Assembly (NCBI RefSeq): GCF_043290135.1
Contig: NC_134710.1
Span: 12,849,321 to 12,913,320 of the forward strand
Origin: Rhipicephalus microplus
Lineage: Eukaryota; Arthropoda; Arachnida; Ixodida; Ixodidae
Direction: 5' to 3'
DNA length: 64,000 nt
Part shown: positions 1 to 10,886 of the stretch, in pieces
How the letters are laid out: every line of letters begins with the position of its first letter
How positions within the stretch are numbered: the first letter of the stretch is position 1
Made by a program: the position numbers and the translations under genes
The notes under the pieces: model-generated
Told to the model about the DNA's origin: nothing
The model's input: only the letters and a program-made list of their open reading frames with translations
Databases searched by the model: none

Positions 1-75
1 TAAAATCCCGCGACCTGCCGGTCAGCCACCGAGTACCTGAGCCAGTAGATCACCGCAGGTGGCCCTTAAATCCAC
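1..75 (-). repeat. Ruka-type SINE, tRNA-like head fragment
   Basis: Read on the minus strand this is the tRNA-like head of a tick Ruka-type SINE (the 'GGTCTAGTGG...ACTCGG...GCAGGTCGCGGG' pattern also present at 37778-37994). It is cut by the window edge, so the body is not seen. The SINE would be Pol III transcribed and mobilised by a LINE in trans (family knowledge). Confidence 0.7.
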
Positions 76-879
76 GTAATGAGTACATAACAAGTCCGAA
101 AGTTCCCATACACCGAGTTATTATATTTATCTGTTCCTCATTTTCCTTCTCCGCACCCAGGCTTTCCTTTACCACCTTCTTGATATAGTATACCTTGCAA
201 TGCTATGCCCTTCCAGTGAGCGCACTTGCTACAGGAAAATGCATAGTTGATAGTTTCCATGATACGTCATTATGATGGTCCTTTAGCTAAAAGATACATA
301 CGAACAAATTGTATTTTCGTTGGTGAAGTTTCACCCTTATATCGAAGTTCTAGTGTATAATTGGAAATCGCCGTCACTTGAGGCAATCACTCTATCGATG
401 AATGCCATTCCTCTAGTGCTATGTGGTCATCATTGGGTGCCATAGCAACAGAATGAAGGCAGTAGTACTCTATAATAAAAATTGCAGTTTAAACCGACAT
501 CGACTCAGAATTCGGTCACTTAATTATTCTCGAGTCACTGCTACTGATGCTAGACACGCTGTCCCAGTGAAATGAGTTTGGCCAACGCATGCACTCGTGA
601 GCAAGTGCGCTTTGCAGCGAGTGCGAAGCGTTCTACTGTGACAGCTTGAAAATGCCACTAATGGCAAAGGGCACTCACTCTAAGTGCACTCGCCCCGTCT
701 GACAGGGGCATAAGAACAAAAGATTCACAATATCTTAGATACTACTGCCCAGAAGTGGGTCATAGCTTGGTAGCAGTTCTCATCATTTTTTATGACTGCT
801 GCTTTTCCTCTCCTTAGGTACGAGGTCTCATAGGCGTACTTCTAAGTACCCATATCTCTTGCTTTATTTTGGTAAGAAT

Positions 880-992
880 TATTGGTTGGAAGCGGCGGCT
901 GCATTTCCGGTGGAGGCTGAAATGTTGTAGGGCCGTGTGCTCAGATTTGAGTGCACGTTTTTGGGACGTTAAACCCCACGTATACATCATCA
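880..992 (+). repeat. Ruka-type SINE, internally deleted copy
   Basis: Matches the body and 3' end of the Ruka-type SINE (GGCGGCTGCATTTCC, then the GTGTGCTCAGATTTG box, then GGGACGTTAAACCCCAC). It lacks the central segment carrying AACCCCAGGTGGTCGAAA that is present in the copies at 29406, 37778 and 39558. An old, deleted copy. Confidence 0.75.
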
Positions 993-1834
993 AGAATTAT
1001 TGAAGCAATGCGCTGTTGTGATTGCAAGAAATGTCACCGTAAAAGGCATTGTACTCTTGACGCATCATATGCTATCACCGACAAAACAACAAAAAGAACT
1101 GTGTGAGCTGTGGACATTTTGAAGACAATCGCAGTGTTAGCTCGAAGGCACTTTTGTCTAAGTTCATAGAGCTATTGTTCGGAGTTGACAAGAGGCACCT
1201 AAACATGAAGGATAGCTTTCGCTCTCATTGTCTGGCTGTTTTTATAAGTACCATTCTGAACAACCGATAGGGCCTATTCAACGAATGAACGGCAAATGGC
1301 CGTATATGTACAGCAGTCGAAAGCAGCTGAAACTTTTGCATAGTGGGCACATATTTCCCCGTGCGTAGCAGCTGAACTTTGTACATGATGTTATAAAAAC
1401 AAATTTTCGTTATATCTACCTGAAAATCAGTATATGTGTAAACGACATTGGGCGTCTTTTTTTTAACGCAGCCAGCTGCGATCAGCGAGAAGCCGAAAAC
1501 AAGGAAGTTCTGGACTCGCAAGGTGAGCATGGTAAGCAAACGGTCGCACGTCTCATTTGTAGGCTCGAGAATGCGTTCATCGCTGTGTCAGCCAATCACA
1601 CGTATACGTCACGCGTCTCTGCAGGTGATAGCTCAGCCAACCCCGTGCAATGAACAAGCGCCATAAAGCATCTGCCACTTCTATCGAATGGCTCGGTTCG
1701 ATCAGTCTCAGTTCCAGCAAACGCCGACGTGGTACGTTAAAAGCAGAGCTTGGAACGTTGCAGTCCAACGGCTTCATTATTGGCTTCATTATTTCACAGC
1801 GAAAGCTCTTGTGAGACCAAAACTCGGGCCATGC

Positions 1835-1990
1835 GCTGCGCCGTAGTTGTCCGCCGCCGCCGCCGGTGTCGATAACCACTATCGATGAAATCAAAACAAA
1901 AAAAAACCTTGTACCAAGGACACAGTGGGGCTTGAACCCGGGTTCGCTGCGTGCCAACCCAGCATTATACCACTGAGCCACGCCGGTGCG
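1835..1990 (-). repeat. tRNA-derived SINE (second family)
   Basis: On the minus strand: an A-box-like GTGGCTCAGTGGTATAATGC and a B-box-like GGGTTCAAGCCCC about 30 nt further on, then a T/A-rich stretch and a GGCGGCGGCGG end. This is the layout of a tRNA-derived SINE. It is not a functional tRNA: I could not close an acceptor stem around the boxes. Confidence 0.6.
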
Positions 1991-2665
1991 CGGGACTGTT
2001 CGCAAAATTGTCTTAGGGAGGCTTGATGTCGGGAAAGGAATCGCGTTACTAAGGTCAATAAAGCGTTCTAGAACAGCAAAAAGAACAACCAGCCGTCACA
2101 CAATGCAAATAGCGTAACGAGTGGGTCCTGAAATGCTCCAACCCACCACAAAAGCTTGTTCTTGATCTCGCATTAACTGTGGCGCATACCCACTTCAGGC
2201 ATAATTATTCATCGTCATTAGCCACTGGATAAACAATTGGCACAAAATTACTTGCAAGTTTTTGGCGGATACCACGCTTCTCAGAAGAGTGATGAAATAT
2301 AGCATAGCGAATGCCGGCCTACTACCCAGAAATTATTAATATTGTTGTAGTGGATACCCAGCAATTGTGCTTGCAGCAGTTACCCAATGAGTGTTTAGTA
2401 AATGCTTTGAAAGGCCACTCTTCCAGCTATCGCTGTGACTGTGCTGCGCCTTCCACGCAGGCCTGGCGTTTTTTTTTCTAGCTCTTTCTCCATCGTATGA
2501 AAATGCACAACATAAAACATACATTTCTATGAAGCCGCCTGTCTGAATGGAGAACTTTAGCAAAATATGATTCCCCGGAATGACTTTACTCATAATTCTA
2601 TTTTCCCAATCACACTGTATTGCAAAGTATTTCCGTAATTTATGCTTCATTTAGAACACCATGGC

Positions 2666-2847
<182 letters not shown>

Positions 2848-3282
2848 CATCTGCATGCACAGATACACAATGATCCTGAGAAAAGAGGGAGAGAACAATT
2901 TGGGACACAACGCCTGCCTATACTCTTTTGGGGAAGAGATTATAGGAGGAGAGAAACAGGAACGAAGATAGGAAGGAAAAATACGTGACGAAGACTAGCA
3001 CAAAAATAAATAAAAGCATGGCCAGATCCTTTTGACTGTGGGAAGGCAGTCAAGAGGGCGGATAAGGGACTTGCTCAGACGTCACAGTTAAGAGGTAATA
3101 AGAAAAAACCCTTGTAATCACGTATGTTTACAGGAGATGTTTTGGGGAGTGGCCACATACTCCTTTGAGTTGATTTACGTGCAATATGATATAAAGGACA
3201 CTAGGAGGAAGTCTTTGTTCTCCCGTCTCTTAGTGAATATTCCTGCGTTAAAATTTTCAATAAGGTGACCAATTTGTTGCAG

Positions 3283-3513
3283 TGGCCGCTCTGGAAGAGA
3301 TGGCGCGTCGAGCGGCCTCCTCAGCGTTGGTGCCCCCTCGTGGAGGCTTTTCGTGGATCCTGTGGCTTGTGCTGTTGCCTATTAACACTCTACTGTTCAT
3401 CACCGTGCCAGACTGCAAGCGTCAACGCAACTGGTTTCCACTCACGTTCCTCATGAGTACTGCGCACATTTCGATCTTCTCATATCTGCTCGTCTGGACC
3501 ATCACCATCATAG
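3283..3513 (+). CDS. NCKX-type Na+/Ca2+-K+ exchanger, internal exon (TM6-TM7)
   Basis: First visible exon of a solute carrier 24-like exchanger. The family moves Ca2+ (with K+) out of the cytosol against inward Na+ at the plasma or organelle membrane. The exon begins after the acceptor TTTGTTGCAG. It encodes a short basic cytosolic end with ALEEMARR, then a first membrane segment (SWILWLVLLPINTLLFITV), the family motif TVPDCKR, and a second segment ending FSYLLVWTITIIG. This order matches the end of the large cytosolic loop and the start of the C-terminal half in NCKX proteins. It enters with two bases of a split codon and must leave in phase 1 to join the exon at 21351. That requires ending at 3513, before GCGAGT. 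The nearby GT at 3518 would shift frame and hit a stop a few codons into the next exon. Upstream exons lie outside the window. It could also be a pseudogene, but no disabling change is visible. Confidence 0.9.
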
Positions 3514-4033
3514 GCGAGTAACATTCACTGGTGCTACTCATTGACCAGAATCATACAGGCCCGTAAATCACCGTTCACAAGATTAAATGAACTGGGTAGG
3601 CAAATGTCCTACGGCTTGGGCACCGCAGCTGCATTTCAGGGTAGTTTGGTAAAACCTCAGCATTGTCCAAAGATATCGAGGGAAAATTACTATTTTCCCA
3701 AACCATAGTCCTTTGGGGTACAAAGAAGACACATCTCTTGGAAACTAAACCTCATAGTTGTGTGGGCATCGACCCCAAAGCCACTGGCCACCATTCTTTT
3801 TTGAACTAAGCTGAACGAATCACTTCACCGGGCAGAACTAATATTGGCAGAAAAATTAACTCAAATTCCTCGCTTCGGGACCTAGTGGCTTTCTGCCATA
3901 AGGGTTTCTCTTATTTGTAGAACAGCTACGCGAATGTGCAATTCGCTCCTGATCACTCGCGGTCGGGAAACGTTAATTTAACAAGCCCTGACACATCAAA
4001 ACGTTGACAATATCTGTGCGGAATAGTTCATAT

Positions 4034-4440
4034 TGTCACGGGGTCGTGACGTGGCCAAAGACAGGAAACTTCGTGTTGGGATTTAACTGTTTATTTGGGC
4101 GAACCTGTGCCCGGTAAAGGGAAAGTCTAATTACAGCAGCAGTCTTGCACAGATAGCAGTCTCGGACTGATAGCGGCGAACGCAGCGTCGGCCTTCGATC
4201 AACAACTGACAAGCGGCGAAGCGCGTCGGCATTTATACCCTTGCCGTCGAATGTTCTAGCGTTATCGCTGGCGGTGGCGTAGGTTCCAGAACAATCTGTA
4301 CCGTTCGCAGAGTGGGCGTGATCTTATCGAAATGATCTACTACAGTCCGGAACCTTCTCGAAACCTGCAGGCGCGGTTTGCGCCGAGAATCGTGTGGTGT
4401 TTCGGAACGATAACAACAACTTGTGAAATGGAACGTGGCA
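4034..4440 (-). repeat. 3' LTR of Gypsy element I
   Basis: On the minus strand it begins TGCCACGTTCC and ends CGTGACA (TG...CA ends). The matching sequence at 9608-9779 plus 13781-14018 defines both borders. The minus-strand polypurine tract AGAGGGGGGCAA lies immediately outside its 5' end. Confidence 0.93.
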
Positions 4441-4568
4441 TTGCCCCCCTCTGAAAAAAGGCAACGTCCCGATGCTTTAACTAAAGATGAAGGTACAATA
4501 ATAATGCAAGAAAGTACAATGAATAAATTACAATACAACAATAATACAAAAAACACTGTTTCAGTTTG

Positions 4569-5729
4569 TTAACGTGCATGAAACGGCTTGAGACGCGCGA
4601 CATGGACGACTTCAGGTCGCGATCGGCGTCGTTGAGAGTTCGTGATGCCGTCGGGGACAACCTCGTAATCAAGTGGGCCGAGATGTCGAACCACCTTGTA
4701 CGGTCCGAAGTACCGTCGCAGAAGCTTTTCACTTAGTCCACGTCGGCGTATCGGCGTCCACACCCAAACACGTTCACCGGGCTGGTATTCCACGAAGCGT
4801 CGTCGAAGGTTGTAACGGTGGCTGTCGGTCGTCTGTTGATTCTTGATACGGAGACGCGCAAGTTGTCGGGCTTCTTTGGCGCGTTGAAGGTACTCGCTCA
4901 CATCGAGGTTTTCTTCGTCGGTGACGTTGGGTAACATGGCATCGAGCGTCGTTGCCGGGCTCCTTCCGTAGACCAATTTGTATGGAGATATCTGCGTCGT
5001 CTCCTGCACCGCCGTGTTGTATGTGAAGGTCACATACGGAAGAATGGCGTCCCACGTCTTGTGTTCGACATCGACGTACATTGACAGCATGTCGGCGATC
5101 GTCTTGTTAAGCCGCTCGGTGAGGCCGTTGGTCTGTGGGTGGTACGCTGTCGTCCGGCGGTGGTTTGTTTGGCTGTATGCCAAGATCGCTTGACTTAAGT
5201 CGGCAGTGAATGCCGTTCCTCTGTCGGTGATAAGGACCTCCGGGGCGCCGTGACGTAGGACGATATTTTCGACGAAGAACTTAGCTACCTCGGATGCACT
5301 GCCTTTTGGCAGGGCTTTTGTCTCGGCGTAGCGGGTGAGGTAGTCGGTAGCTACCACGATCCACTTGTTTCCGAAAGCCGACGTCGGGAACGGCCCCAGT
5401 AGGTCCATACCAATCTGCTGGAAAGGTCGGCAAGGTGGATCAATTGGCTGCAGAAGTCCCGCTGGCCTTGTCGGCGGTGTCTTGCGTCGCTGACAGTCCC
5501 GGCATGTCCTCACATAACGAGTGACGTCGGTGGTAAGACGTGGCCAGTAGTACCTTTCTTGTATCCTCGCGAGCGTGCGGGAAACACCGAGGTGCCCTGC
5601 CGTCGGATCGTCGTGCAGGGCCTGCAGGAGTTCTGGTCGCAGAGCTGAAGGCACCACAAGGAGGTACTTAGCTCGAAGCGGTGAAAAGTTTTTTTTATAG
5701 AAGACCGTTTCGTAGAAAGAACGACGCAA
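4569..5729 (-). pseudogene. integrase domain of Gypsy element I pol
   Basis: Zinc-binding HHCC head (HDDPTAGHLG ... CRDCQRRK) at about residues 38-82, then the catalytic core with MDLLGPF, ITDRGTAF and NGLTERLNK supplying D, D and E, then a C-terminal GPYKVV box. It inserts the cDNA copy into the host chromosome (family function). It is in a different frame from the upstream RT-RNase H segment: the break lies at an A8 homopolymer at 5690-5698, where GLL should continue into YKKNF. One missing base in or near the run would explain it. Integrase itself looks intact to its stop at 4569. Confidence 0.9.
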
Positions 5730-7491
5730 GTGCGCGCTTGAATACCTTCGGGACTTCGGCGGTCCTGCCTTCGAGGTATTCTATTAGGGCTTTAAGTTCC
5801 GGGTCGGCCCGCTGTCGTTCAGCGAAGTCGTCGGTAGTTACCGTTCCCAAGAAGTAGTCGTCATCCGAGTCGTCGGGTAGCGGTTGGTCGACAGGCGCAC
5901 GAGAGAGAGAGTCAGCGTCGGAGTGTTTTTTGCCGGACTTGTAAATGACAGTAATGTCATATTCTTGAAGTCTCAGGCTCCATCGAGCGAGGCGACCTGA
6001 AGGGTCCTTCAAGGTGGCTAGCCAACACAAGGCGTGGTGGTCGCTCACAACTTTGAAGGGCCTGCCGTAGAGGTAGGGGCGAAATTTCGACGTAGCCCAG
6101 ATGATGGCGAGGCACTCCTTTTCTGTTGTGGAATAATTTGCTTTTGCTTTGGATAGCGATCGGCTGGCGTAACTAATAACCCTTTCAAGTCCGTCAGCCC
6201 TCTGCACAAGAACGGCGCCAAGACCTACGCTGCTTGTGTCAGTATGTATTCCTGTCTCGGCGAATTCGTCGAAATGGGCAAGTAACGGAGGCGTCTGGAG
6301 GCGATGTTTAAGCTCCTGGAAAGCGTGTTCCTGTGGCGTTTCCCACTTGAACTCCGAGTCGGCCTTGGTAAGGTTAGTGAGAGGATCGGCGATGCGGGCG
6401 AAATTTTTCACGAACCGCCTATAATAGGCGCACAGGCCCAGAAATCGGCGCACGGCCTTCTTGTCAGTGGGCGGCGGGAAGTCGGCGATGGCGGCTGTTT
6501 TCCGTGGATCGGGACGAACTCCAGACTTGCTGATAACTTGCCCCAGAAACAAGAGCTCCTCATACGCAAATCTGCACTTTTCTGGCTTCAGTGTGAGTCC
6601 GGACGTCTTGATGGCTTGAAGTACAGCTTCAAGGCGCCGAAGATGCTCGTCGAAACTCGAGGAAAACACGACGACGTCGTCCAAGTACACAAGGCAAGTC
6701 TGCCACTTCAATCCTGCCAGTACTGTATCCATAACGCGTTGAAAAGTTGCAGGCGCTGAGCAAAGGCCGAAGGGCATCACCTTAAACTCGAAGAGGCCGT
6801 CCGGTGTTATAAACGCCGTCTTCTCTCGGTCTCTTTCGTCGACTTCTATTTGCCAATAGCCAGTCTTGAGGTCCATTGACGAGAAGTACTTGGCGTTATG
6901 GAGCCAATCAAGTGCGTCGTCTATTCGTGGGAGAGGATACATGTCCCTTCTTGTGATTTTGTTCAGGAGGCGATAGTCGACGCAGAAACGTAGGGTTCCA
7001 TCCTTTTTCTTCACTAACACCACGGGGGATGCCCACGGACTCTTGGACGGCTGGATAATGTCATCTCGCAGCATTTCATCAACTTGTCTCTTCATTGCCT
7101 CACGTTCTCGCGTCGAAACCCTGTACGGAATCTGACGGAGTGGTCTGGCATTTTCTTCGGTTATGATTCGATGTTTCGTGATTGGGGTCTGCCGAACTTT
7201 CGATGACGACGAAAAGCAATCTTCGTATTGCAGGAGCAGGGCCTTGAGCTGTTCTTGCTTATCGTTTGGAAGTCAGGGATTGACGTCGAAAGCTATGGGA
7301 GGGGCTTGGTTCCTCTGAGCAGGTTCCGCAGAATCGGCGAGGGCGAAAGCACTGGTGGCTTCGACAATTTCTTCGATGTATGCGACCGTTGTTCCTTTGT
7401 TCACATGTTTGTACTCATTGCTGAAATTCGTGAGCATAACTGTTGCTTTGCCTCCCCGCAGCTCTGCAATTCCTCTTGCGACGCAAATATT
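5695..7491 (-). pseudogene. reverse transcriptase-RNase H of Gypsy element I pol
   Basis: Contains the RT motifs FCVDYRLLNK, GYWQIEVDE, MPFGLCSAPATFQ and the catalytic YLDDV, then RNase H ([32 protein letters not shown]) and the connecting SGKKHSDADSLSR. The frame is shared with the protease segment upstream. Two in-frame TGA codons interrupt the pro-RT frame (7492-7494 and 7273-7275), the first probably from CGA in a CpG. The segment ends in TAA at the A-run at 5695. These breaks mean this copy cannot make a full Pol on its own. Confidence 0.92.
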
Positions 7492-7494
7492 TCA

Positions 7495-8222
7495 GGTGAC
7501 CAACAGATGCTGACTGTCTTCTTCAACGACGCCTTCCAAATCAGGTGATTTAGGAGCGCCGATTGAAATAATGACGCTTGAGCGAGGCGGAATGGTGACT
7601 TGTTCTTCCAGCACATTCAAGGCATGGTGTCCTGACGGCGTGCGCGGCGGTAGTGCTTCTTCTGTGGATAACGTTATCGCCCTTGTTTTTAGGTTGATGA
7701 CAGCACCATGGAGGCATAAGAAGTCCATGCCAAGGATGACATCTCTCGAGCAACGCTGTAGGACTACGAAGTCTGTAGGATAAATACGGCCGTTAATGAT
7801 GACTCTCGCTGTGCAGATTGCTGCAGGCGTTACGAGATGACCTCCGGCTGTGCGGATTTCAGGGCCTTTCCAAGCTGTCCTAACTTTCTTTAACTTCGCG
7901 GCGAACGACCCACTGATGGCAGAATAGTCGGCTCCAGTATCGACGAGAGCAGTCACACTGTGGCCGTCGATAAGAACGTCGAGGTCGCTAGTTCGCCGTC
8001 TCGCATTACAGTCAGGGCGTGGCGTCGGGTCACGGCTGCGTCGGCTTGTTCCGCTGCTTCCATGTTGCGTCGTCCGGCCACCTTCGGTAAGTGAGCTTTC
8101 GCCATCAGGGCTTTGCCTGGTTGGTGTTGTGTTCAAAAAGCTCCGTCGCGTCGGCGTCGTCGTCGGAGGATCTTCGGTAGTTCGTCGCACAGCAACCGTA
8201 CCTCCATCGGTTGCTGCCCTTA
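7495..8222 (-). pseudogene. aspartic protease segment of Gypsy element I pol
   Basis: Carries the retropepsin active-site motif ALVDTGADYS, the downstream flap region and the second conserved motif VILGMDFLC, as expected for an LTR-element protease that matures Gag-Pol. The segment is entered by a -1 frameshift at GGGAAAC (8229-8223) and reads GKLRAATDGG at its N terminus. It stops at TGA 7492-7494 where the sense codon is expected to continue into NICVARG. Confidence 0.88.
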
Positions 8223-8229
8223 GTTTCCC
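8190..8229 (-). promoter_or_regulatory. gag-pol -1 frameshift signal of Gypsy element I
   Basis: On the minus strand: slippery GGGAAAC at 8229-8223 followed directly by TAA, a spacer of 6 nt, then a perfect 9-bp hairpin CAGCAACCG / CGGTTGCTG (8216-8208 with 8198-8190) with loop ATGGAGGTA. Slipping back one base on GGG-AAA moves from the Gag stop into the protease frame. The heptamer fits the X XXY YYZ rule. Confidence 0.8.
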
Positions 8230-9433
8230 GGATACGGGCTAGGAGACCGGCCCCGCGTTGGGCCAGAGCACTGCCGGGGTGCGGTGACATGCGGCGGCTC
8301 GGCGACGGCGAACGGGAAGGACTTCGTGGTGTCCATTGAGTTCCTGCCAGGTAGTCGGCGATGTCACGTGGCCGATCTCCTGGCTGCGGACGCGGTGCAT
8401 TGACGGCGAAGCCACGCAGTCCCATCTGTCAGTACTGGCAACGGCGGTATGTGTGCCCGGCCTCGCCGCAGTGGTAGCAGAGCGGGCGGTTGTCAGGTGC
8501 ACGCCAAACGTCCGTTTTCCTCGGTGCACTGCGCTGGCCCGCTGGGGAACGGTAGGACGTCGGTTGGGGTGATGGCGGCGGTGGCGTCTGGCGACGGAAG
8601 TGTGACGGGGCGGCGTTTTGGCGTGGATGGGGAGGAGCGTTGTGGCGCACTGCAGCGGCGTAGCTCATAGTTTCTGGCTCGGGCGGTGGTGTTTCGGGAA
8701 TTCGAAGCGATTGCCGGACTTCTTCTCGCACAATGTCGGCGATCGAATCCACTTGAGGCTGCGCCGAAGGCAACAGTTTGCGCAGCTCTTCCTGCACGAT
8801 CGCTCGGATCGTTTCACGCAGGTCGTCGGAGTCACTGGCTTGAGCAGCAGCGCATTCTGGAGTCAGGCGACGATTATACTGTCGGGTGCGCATGTCCAGC
8901 GTTTTTTCGATGGTGGTCGCCTCGGATACAAATTCTTGGACGGTGTTCGGTGGATTCCTCATTAGTATTGCGAAGAGCTCCTGTTTGACCCCTCGCATGA
9001 GGAAACGAACTTTCTTTTCCTCAGGCATGTCTGGGTCAGCGTGACGGAATAGGCGGGTCATCTCCTCTGTGAAAATTCCAACCTTTTCATTTGGTAGCTG
9101 AACCCGGGTCTCGAGTAGAGCAGCGGCCCTCTCTTTGCGAGCGACGCTTGCGAGTGTTTGCAGAAAGGCGCCGCAGAAGACATCCCACGTTCGGAGCGTG
9201 GACTCCCGATTCTCTAGCCAGGTCCTTGCGGTGTCTTCCAGGTAGAAGTACACACGACGGAGCTTTTCTTCGTTGTCCCAGTGGTTGAGGGCGGCCACAC
9301 GGTCGTATGTTTCTAACCAGGTTTCCGGGTCTTCAAACGATGAGCCATGGAACGTTGGTGGTTCCCTGGGTTGATGAATGACGATCGCAGGCTGGGACGC
9401 TCCGGTTGTCATTGTCGCTGCAGACGTGGTCAT
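8223..9433 (-). pseudogene. gag of Gypsy element I
   Basis: Gag polyprotein with a capsid-like central region (FHGSSFEDPETWLETYD ... DVFCGAFLQTL) and one CCHC zinc knuckle, CYHCGEAGHTYRRC, near residue 320. The first ATG is at 9433. An in-frame TGA at 8429-8431 follows QY directly, where element III has CGC (CQYRQLGLRG), so it is most simply a mutated Arg codon. After it the same frame continues (QMGLRGFAVNA). A one-base indel around 8280 is then needed to reach the true C terminus (SPSPYPGN, stop TAA at 8222-8220). Confidence 0.87.
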
Positions 9434-9607
9434 GGCCTTGATCTTCCGCGCCTTGTCTTGTAGAAGGCCGTACTCCGGTGGGAGACCTTGCTGTCGGCGG
9501 CTCGTTCACTGCTCTTGGTTGGCGTCGGTGTCTTCTCCGCGACGGGGGCTGGGTTCACGGCTTGACGAGGGCATCCGGTACATGAACGAAGCAGCACCTC
9601 CACCAGA

Positions 9608-9779
9608 TGTCACGGGGTCGTGACGTGGCCAAAGACAGGAAACTTCGTGTTGGGATTTAACTGTTTATTTGGGCGAACCTGTGCCCGGTAAAGGGAAAGT
9701 CTAATTACAGCAGCAGTCTTGCACAGATAGCAGTCTCGGACTGATAGCGGCGAACGCAGCGTCGGCCTTCGATCAACAA
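9608..9779 (-). repeat. 5' LTR of Gypsy element I, inner part
   Basis: Identical in outline to 4034-4205. Starts (plus strand) TGTCACGGGGTCG next to the primer-binding region. Interrupted after GATCAACAA by the LINE. The rest of the LTR resumes at 13781. Confidence 0.95.
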
Positions 9780-9974
9780 GGGCACAGCCTTGCATCTGAC
9801 GCCGTGCATCAACAATGGTGCCTGGCTCCCGCTGCCTTGCCTGTGCGGCCCCCCACGGTGCTGCGCATGCTTCGTCCGGGACCACGCGCTCTCGCCATTC
9901 CCACACGTGACTGCACCTATATAAATCGCCGTGACATCATCGCTGCTTTCAGTGGGTCCGGCGGCACGATTGCG

Positions 9975-10886
9975 ATGACACCAACTCACCACACGCCTCT
10001 ATCCTTTGTGCAGGTAACAAACCGCTTTTCCTTATTCACTAAACCCACGCGTTACCGTGGTCTTTTAGTGCTGCCGGGCCCACATGCAGCGTTTGCCATT
10101 CTTTGCGACTGTGTGAATATTATCATGAATCTCCTGCAACTGTCTGGCGATGTCGAACTAAACCCAGGGCCTGCCACTCGTGCCTCTGCCGGTGACGACC
10201 ATTCAGATGTGTTAGCAGCCTTGCGCGAACTAAAAACAGGCCAATCAGCACTACTTAGCGAAATCAAAGGTATCCGAGATAAACAGGCTGATAACGATAA
10301 AATGCTGAAAGACATAAAAGAGAGACTTACGAAAATTGAAGGGGAGTGCCAATCGCTGACGGCGATCAAAGCTGACGTGAAGAGTGTGCATGCACTCGCA
10401 GAGGCAAACGCGCATCAGATTGAGCAGCTGACTGCACGCACTGATGACGCCGAAGATAGAGCGCGGCGAAATAACTTAGTGTTCTACGGGATAGATGATG
10501 AGTCTAACGAAAGTTGGACAAAATCTGAGGAAAAGATTATCAGGTTTTCAAGCGAGCACCTCAAATTAACTATTGCTCCGAAAGACATAGAACGCGCACA
10601 CAGACTCGGTACCTTTTCGCCGAATAAAACTAGACCAGTTCTAGTAAAATTCACCCATTTCAAAGATAAGGAAAAGGTACTAACTGCTAGTAGAGATCAC
10701 AAGCATCCCAATGTTAACATTGTGCAAGATTTTTCACCAGCCACACGCCTAGCCCGTAAAAAACTGGTCGAGTTCAAAAAAACTCAAACTTTTCCCAGCA
10801 GCCTTCGTCATAACAAACTGGTAGCAGGGAAGAACACCTACGTGTATGACCCGGTTAATCAACAAGTCGTTCTTCGCACGCCGTAG
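9975..10886 (+). CDS. LINE ORF1 protein with N-terminal 2A motif
   Basis: About 303 aa from the ATG at 9975. The frame is open further up with another ATG at 9867, so the start is uncertain. Residues 58-66 are GDVELNPGP, a 2A ribosome-skipping sequence, preceded by a hydrophobic leucine-rich stretch (VNIIMNLLQLS). After it comes a long coiled coil (residues about 78-160), then RRNNLVFYGI opening the RRM-like nucleic-acid-binding domain found in LINE ORF1 proteins (ERAHRLG, RPVLVKF), and a basic C-terminal domain. The expected role is to bind the element RNA and act as a chaperone in the RNP. It ends in TAG at 10884-10886, and ORF2 continues in the same frame right after. Confidence 0.85.
   Translation: MTPTHHTPLSFVQVTNRFSLFTKPTRYRGLLVLPGPHAAFAILCDCVNIIMNLLQLSGDVELNPGPATRASAGDDHSDVLAALRELKTGQSALLSEIKGIRDKQADNDKMLKDIKERLTKIEGECQSLTAIKADVKSVHALAEANAHQIEQLTARTDDAEDRARRNNLVFYGIDDESNESWTKSEEKIIRFSSEHLKLTIAPKDIERAHRLGTFSPNKTRPVLVKFTHFKDKEKVLTASRDHKHPNVNIVQDFSPATRLARKKLVEFKKTQTFPSSLRHNKLVAGKNTYVYDPVNQQVVLRTP
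10146..10172 (+). other. 2A ribosome-skipping motif GDVELNPGP
   Basis: Codons GGC-GAT-GTC-GAA-CTA-AAC-CCA-GGG-CCT match the 2A consensus D(V/I)ExNPGP exactly, with the usual Leu-rich and Ser-Gly context upstream. The skip would fall between Gly (10167-10169) and Pro (10170-10172), releasing a short hydrophobic N-terminal peptide from ORF1p. 2A-like sequences in this position are known from LINEs of other animals and trypanosomes. Confidence 0.9.

Noticed and set aside
3518..3519. Ordinary GT donor for the first visible exchanger exon
   Set aside because: Splicing there shifts frame at 21351 and meets a TAA within about ten codons; the GC at 3514 preserves the family sequence.
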